Source: Longimicrobium sp. (GTDB lineage Bacteria; Gemmatimonadota; Gemmatimonadetes; Longimicrobiales; Longimicrobiaceae). From it: 6,105 nt of DNA. Both the position numbers and the translations under genes were made by a program. The stretch is taken from assembly GCF_036388275.1 (NCBI RefSeq), contig NZ_DASVSF010000074.1:1-6105 (forward strand). The letters run 5' to 3'. The notes under the pieces were generated by a model that saw only the letters and a list, made by a program, of their open reading frames with translations, was not told where the DNA came from and did not search any database. How positions within the stretch are numbered: the stretch's first letter is position 1; each line of letters begins with the position of its first letter. Of this stretch, positions 1 to 6,105 are shown one piece after another.

Positions 1-1
1 G

Positions 2-620
2 CGGCTGCGCCTCCGGGCGCGGGCGCTGGGGGTGAGCGCGGCGAGCCTGTGCCACCTGGCGTGGGCGCAGGTGCTGGCGCGGCTGAGCGGCCGGGAGGAC
101 GTGGTCTTCGGGACGCTGCTCTTCGGCCGGATGCAGGGCGGGGAAGGTACGGACCGCGTGATGGGCCCGTTCATCAACACGCTGCCGGTGCGGATCGGGG
201 TGGGCGAGGAGGGGGTCGAGGCGGCGGTGCGTCGCACGCACGCGCTGCTGGCGGACCTGCTGCGGCACGAGCACGCCTCCCTGGCGCTGGCGCAGCGCAG
301 CAGCGGCGTGGCGGCACCCGCGCCGCTGTTCACCTCGCTGCTGAACTATCGCTACGGCGTGACGAAGCGTTCGCGGCAGGCGGGGCAGCCGCGGAAGGGC
401 GTGCGGGGCGTTCACGCACAGGAGCGGACGAGCTACCCGGTGGCGGCCTCGGTGAACGACCTGGGGGAAGCGTTCGTGCTGACGGCGCAGGTGGCGGCCC
501 CGGCGGAGGCGGAGCGGGTGTGCCGGATGATGCACACGGCGCTGGAGCGGCTGGTCGAGGCGCTGGAGGCCGCTCCCGGGCGGGCGATCGGGAGCATCGA
601 CGTGCTCCCGGAGGCGGAGC
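2..620 (+). other. Partial condensation domain of NRPS A, possibly dual condensation/epimerisation type
   Basis: Only the C-terminal lobe is present, so the HHxxxDG active site lies upstream. Visible landmarks are SGREDVVFGTLLFGRMQGG (about 86-142), MGPFINTLPVRI (161-196), LLRHEHASLALAQRSSGV (about 257-310) and LFTSLLNYRYG (326-358). From memory, this 'FGRMQGG...FINTLP...LRHEHASLALAQR...LLNYR' pattern is typical of dual C/E domains of proteobacterial lipopeptide synthetases. Such domains invert the upstream residue before condensing it. It clearly differs from the C domain of NRPS B, which reads IGFFVNTLVLR and HQDLPFEKLV at the same places. The dual assignment is inference, because the diagnostic N-terminal His motif is not in the window. 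Confidence 0.6.
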
Positions 621-2548
621 GGCGCATGGTGGTGGAGGAGTGGAACCGCACGGAGGCGGAGTATCGGCGGGATGTCTGCGTGCACGAGCTCTTCGAGGCG
701 CAGGTGGAGCGCACTCCCCACGCGGTGGCGCTGGTCCATGAGAACGAGGAGGTGACGTACGCGGCGCTGAACGCCCGGGCGAACCGGCTGGCACACCACC
801 TCGGAAAGCTGGGCGTGGGTCCGGAGGCGCGGGTGGGGCTGTGCGTGGAGCGCGGCATCGAGATGGTCGTCGCCATCCTGGCCGTGCTCAAGGCCGGCGG
901 GGCGTACGTGCCGCTGGATCCGGAGTATCCCGAGGAGCGGCTGGGCTACATGCTCCAGGACAGCGCGCCCGTGGTGCTGCTGACGCAGCGCTCGCTCTCG
1001 GAACGGTTCGGCGGATCGGGCATCTCCATCGAGGTGCTCGATGGAGATGCTTCCGCCTGGACCGGCCAGCCGGATTCCAATCCCGGGCGCGGGGCGCTGA
1101 CTCCGGAGAACCTGGCGTACGTCATCTATACCTCTGGCTCCACGGGGCAGCCGAAGGGGGTGATGAACCGGCACCGTGGCGTCATCAACCTGCTGGCCTG
1201 GGGAGAACGGCACTGGGAATTCGGAGCCGGCGACGCGCTGCTGCAGCTGACGTCGTTCAGCTTCGACGTCTCGGTACGCGACCTGTTCACGCCGCTGCTG
1301 GTGGGCGCCCGCCTGGTCCTCCTGCGGCCCGGTGGACAGCGGGAGGTAGACTACGTGGTGGACGTCGTCCGCCGCCGGGAGGTCAGCACCATGGCCCTCA
1401 CTCCCTCGCAGCTGCAGGCATTCCTGGAGCACCCGGGGCTGGAGGGCTGCTCCAGCCTGCGGCGGATCGTACTGGGGGGGGAGTCCCTCCCCGTGGGGAT
1501 GGTGGCGGAGCTCCGGGCCCGGCTGCCGGGAGCGCGGCTGTACCACGAGTACGGCCCCACGGAGGCGACCGTGACCTCGACGGCGCGGACCTGCGCTACG
1601 GAGGGCGAGGCGCCGGGCGCTTCGATCGGGGGACCGATCTCCAACACGCGTGTCTACCTGCTGGACGCGCGGGGGGAGCCGGTGCCCGTTCGGGTTTCCG
1701 GCGAGCTGTACGTGGGCGGCGCGGGGGTGGCGCGGGGGTACCTGGGCCGGCCGGCGCTGACGGCGCAGAAGTTCGTTCCCGATCCGTTCGGCGCCGAGCC
1801 TGGAGCGCGGCTGTACCGAACCGGGGACCTGGGGCGGTGGCTGGCGGATGGGACCATCGAGTTCCTGGGGCGTGTGGACACCCAGGTGAAGGTGCGGGGC
1901 TACCGGATCGAACCGGGAGAGATCGAGGCCCGGCTCCTGGCGCGCGAGGGGGTGAGCGAGGCGGTGGTGGTTGCGCACGAAGACCAGGCGGGGAACCGTC
2001 GCCTGGTGGCGTACGTGGTGGGCGACGTGGAGGCGGGGGTCCTGCGCGACCACCTGCGCCGGGAGCTGCCGGAGTACATGGTGCCGGCGGCGTTCGTCGC
2101 GCTGGAGCGGCTTCCGCTGACGCCGAGCGGCAAGCTGGACCGCAGGGCGCTGCCGGCCCCGGAGCACGCCGCCGCCGCGGACCGGTACGTAGCGCCGCGG
2201 ACGCCGACCGAAGAGTTGCTGGCGGGGATCTGGGCGGACGTGCTGCGGCTGGAGCGGGTGGGGGTGGAGGAGAGCTTCTTCGAGTTGGGCGGGCACTCGC
2301 TGCTGGCCACGCGGGTGGTCTCGCAGGTGCGCGCGGTGTTCGACATCGAGCTGCCGCTGCGGGCGCTGTTCGAGGGGCCCACGGTGGCGGAGCTGGCCCG
2401 CGTCGTGGCGGAACGAGGGGAGGTGGCCCTGGCGGGACCGGTGGCCGAGCCGGCGCCCGGCCCCGAGGCCAGCGCGCACCACCTGCTCGACACGATCGAC
2501 GAGCTGTCGGAAGAAGAGCTGGACCGCCTCCTGGGCGCGCAATCCTGA
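2..2548 (+). CDS. Nonribosomal peptide synthetase A, 3' part (C-A-T module), 5' end outside window
   Basis: Adds one amino acid to a peptide on a cytoplasmic NRPS assembly line. The frame is open from base 2, so the true start and any earlier modules lie upstream; the ATG at 143 bases or others nearby are internal. 848 residues are visible. Domain order: C-terminal half of a condensation domain (to about 620; FINTLP at 170-187), linker WNRTEAE at 641-661, and an A domain with A1 from 752, A2 LKAGGAY from 887, A3 YTSGSTG within 1112-1165, A5 YGPTE after 1550, A7 YRTGD from 1814, A8 from 1868 and A10 lysine at 2132-2134. A carrier domain follows, with LGGHS whose phosphopantetheine serine is 2297-2299. 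It ends with an acidic tail after about 2440. There is no epimerase or thioesterase, so the chain passes to the next protein, whose gene begins 16 bases downstream. NRPS identity is certain; the product and substrate are not known. Confidence 0.96.
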   Translation, partial: RLRLRARALGVSAASLCHLAWAQVLARLSGREDVVFGTLLFGRMQGGEGTDRVMGPFINTLPVRIGVGEEGVEAAVRRTHALLADLLRHEHASLALAQRSSGVAAPAPLFTSLLNYRYGVTKRSRQAGQPRKGVRGVHAQERTSYPVAASVNDLGEAFVLTAQVAAPAEAERVCRMMHTALERLVEALEAAPGRAIGSIDVLPEAERRMVVEEWNRTEAEYRRDVCVHELFEAQVERTPHAVALVHENEEVTYAALNARANRLAHHLGKLGVGPEARVGLCVERGIEMVVAILAVLKAGGAYVPLDPEYPEERLGYMLQDSAPVVLLTQRSLSERFGGSGISIEVLDGDASAWTGQPDSNPGRGALTPENLAYVIYTSGSTGQPKGVMNRHRGVINLLAWGERHWEFGAGDALLQLTSFSFDVSVRDLFTPLLVGARLVLLRPGGQREVDYVVDVVRRREVSTMALTPSQLQAFLEHPGLEGCSSLRRIVLGGESLPVGMVAELRARLPGARLYHEYGPTEATVTSTARTCATEGEAPGASIGGPISNTRVYLLDARGEPVPVRVSGELYVGGAGVARGYLGRPALTAQKFVPDPFGAEPGARLYRTGDLGRWLADGTIEFLGRVDTQVKVRGYRIEPGEIEARLLAREGVSEAVVVAHEDQAGNRRLVAYVVGDVEAGVLRDHLRRELPEYMVPAAFVALERLPLTPSGKLDRRALPAPEHAAAADRYVAPRTPTEELLAGIWADVLRLERVGVEESFFELGGHSLLATRVVSQVRAVFDIELPLRALFEGPTVAELARVVAERGEVALAGPVAEPAPGPEASAHHLLDTIDELSEEELDRLLGAQS
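690..2175 (+). other. Adenylation domain of NRPS A, specificity code DVRAVGEVTK (substrate unassigned)
   Basis: This domain activates an amino acid as its adenylate and loads it on the adjacent carrier domain. Aligning core motifs to GrsA PheA gives pocket residues D235 (1265-1267), V236 (1268-1270), R239 (1277-1279), A278 (1394-1396), V299 (1469-1471), G301 (1475-1477), E322 (1547-1549), V330 (1571-1573), T331 (1574-1576) and K517 (2132-2134). The anchoring Asp and Lys are present, so an ordinary alpha-amino acid is expected. An Arg at 239 with a Glu at 322 is unusual, and I recognise no standard code matching it. The core motifs are intact, so the domain should be active. Boundaries are approximate. 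Confidence 0.85.
1020..1050 (+). repeat. Perfect 14-bp inverted repeat with 3-nt loop inside the NRPS A adenylation domain
   Basis: The left arm GCATCTCCATCGAG (1020-1033) and right arm CTCGATGGAGATGC (1037-1050) are exact reverse complements around the loop GTG (1034-1036). In RNA, two further G-U pairs (1019/1051 and 1018/1052) could lengthen the stem. It encodes ISIEVLDGDA, between motifs A2 and A3. No U-tract follows, so it is not a standard intrinsic terminator. Any function is unknown. Confidence 0.85.
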
Positions 2549-2564
2549 GGAACCAGAGATCGGA
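2547..2564 (+). promoter_or_regulatory. Ribosome-binding region for NRPS B, overlapping the stop of NRPS A
   Basis: The NRPS A stop TGA (2546-2548) runs into GAGG (2547-2550), which is 14 bases before the ATG at 2565. A weaker purine stretch AGAGA (2555-2559) sits at the more usual spacing of 5 bases. No upstream ATG or GTG in the same frame competes in the gap. The short gap without promoter-like sequence supports co-transcription and probably translational coupling of the two genes. Confidence 0.5.
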
Positions 2565-5869
<3,305 letters not shown>

Positions 5870-5873
<4 letters not shown>

Positions 5874-5923
5874 CGGATCAGTCGCCTTCCATCGCAACAA
5901 CGAACTGTCTCCAGAGCCGATGA
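5870..5923 (+). promoter_or_regulatory. NRPS B / NRPS C junction with double ATGA overlap
   Basis: The NRPS B stop (5871-5873) overlaps an ATG at 5870 that opens a 17-codon frame, MTDQSPSIATTNCLQSR. This frame stops at 5921-5923, in turn overlapping the NRPS C start ATG (5920-5922). The short frame could relay ribosomes between the two genes or be chance. A weak AGAG (5913-5916) lies only 3 bases from the NRPS C start, so independent initiation looks poor. No promoter or terminator is apparent in the 46-base gap. Confidence 0.35.
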
Positions 5924-6105
5924 GCACGACGCTGTCGATCGCCGAACGTGAACGGATCCTCGAAATGGCGCGCGCCGCAAAGCTGGCGCGCAGCGCACCG
6001 AAGGTTTCCGCCATCGTGCCGGTGGAGCGCACGGGGGCGCTGCCGCTGTCCTTTGCGCAGGAGCGGCTCTGGTTCGTCGACCGGATGGAGCCGGGAAGCG
6101 CCGTC
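5920..6105 (+). CDS. Nonribosomal peptide synthetase C, 5' end (start of a condensation domain), 3' end outside window
   Basis: The first 62 residues of a third NRPS. A basic, helix-prone head (MSTTLSIAERERILEMARAA, then KLAR) is followed by a linker and by the first condensation motif, LSFAQERLWFVDRMEPGS (residues 43-60). This is nearly identical to the same motif of NRPS B. The gene therefore starts with a C domain that should accept the seryl-extended chain from the NRPS B carrier. The ATG at 5920 was chosen because it gives a head of normal length; the same frame is open upstream, but no ATG or GTG lies in it within the gap. The rest of the module, its substrate and any terminal thioesterase are beyond the window. 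Confidence 0.93.
   Translation, partial: MSTTLSIAERERILEMARAAKLARSAPKVSAIVPVERTGALPLSFAQERLWFVDRMEPGSAV

Noticed and set aside
2400..2548. Possible thioesterase or epimerase remnant after the first carrier domain
   Set aside because: Only about 50 acidic, linker-like residues follow the carrier; no GxSxG or HHxxxDG motif is seen.
5874..5919. Possible promoter or terminator between NRPS B and NRPS C
   Set aside because: No recognisable -10/-35 pair and no stem followed by a T run; the genes are best read as one operon.
5967..5976. GGCGCGCGCC palindrome near the start of NRPS C
   Set aside because: Short, pure GC and in coding sequence; expected by composition.

Overview
This window lies inside a nonribosomal peptide synthetase (NRPS) gene cluster. 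It holds three consecutive genes on the + strand: the 3' part of one NRPS gene, one complete single-module NRPS gene, and the first 62 codons of a third NRPS gene. The DNA is very GC-rich (roughly 70% by eye), with strong GC bias at third codon positions. This explains the many long open frames on the other strand and in other phases, which are not genes. The style of the A-domain core ('NARANRLAHHL', 'AVLKAGGAYVPLDP', 'WNRTEAE' linkers) resembles NRPSs I associate with Gemmatimonadota such as Longimicrobium, or with Myxococcota. That assignment rests on memory of family style, not on a search.

Layout. 2-2548: NRPS A, entered in the C-terminal half of a condensation (C) domain, then adenylation (A) and peptidyl carrier (PCP/T) domains, ending in an acidic tail. 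2549-2564: a 16-base gap with weak ribosome-binding sequence. 2565-5873: NRPS B, 1102 residues, C-A-T, with all core motifs intact and another acidic tail. 5874-5919: a 46-base gap. 5920-6105: NRPS C, a basic N-terminal segment and the first motif of a C domain, cut by the window edge. There is no epimerisation, thioesterase, methylation or MbtH element, no RNA gene, no mobile element and no CRISPR in the window. No stretch over 300 bases lacks a gene.

How the genes work together. The three proteins should act as successive stations of one assembly line, handing the growing chain from the carrier domain of one protein to the C domain of the next. Acidic C-terminal tails facing basic N-terminal helices at both junctions suggest docking contacts. 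Reading the ten-residue specificity code against the GrsA numbering, NRPS B gives DVWHVSLVDK, a serine code. The NRPS A module gives DVRAVGEVTK, which I cannot assign. The partial C domain of NRPS A resembles the dual condensation/epimerisation clade, so the residue before it may be D-configured.

Beyond the ordinary NRPS content, the most notable sequence-level signals are a perfect 14-bp inverted repeat with a 3-nt loop inside the first A domain (1020-1050), and a perfect tandem 12-mer encoding a nine-glycine run with a G-quadruplex pattern inside the second C domain (3731-3758). There is also a 17-codon open frame that overlaps both neighbours at ATGA junctions between NRPS B and NRPS C. 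I see no evidence for a wholly new type of system.
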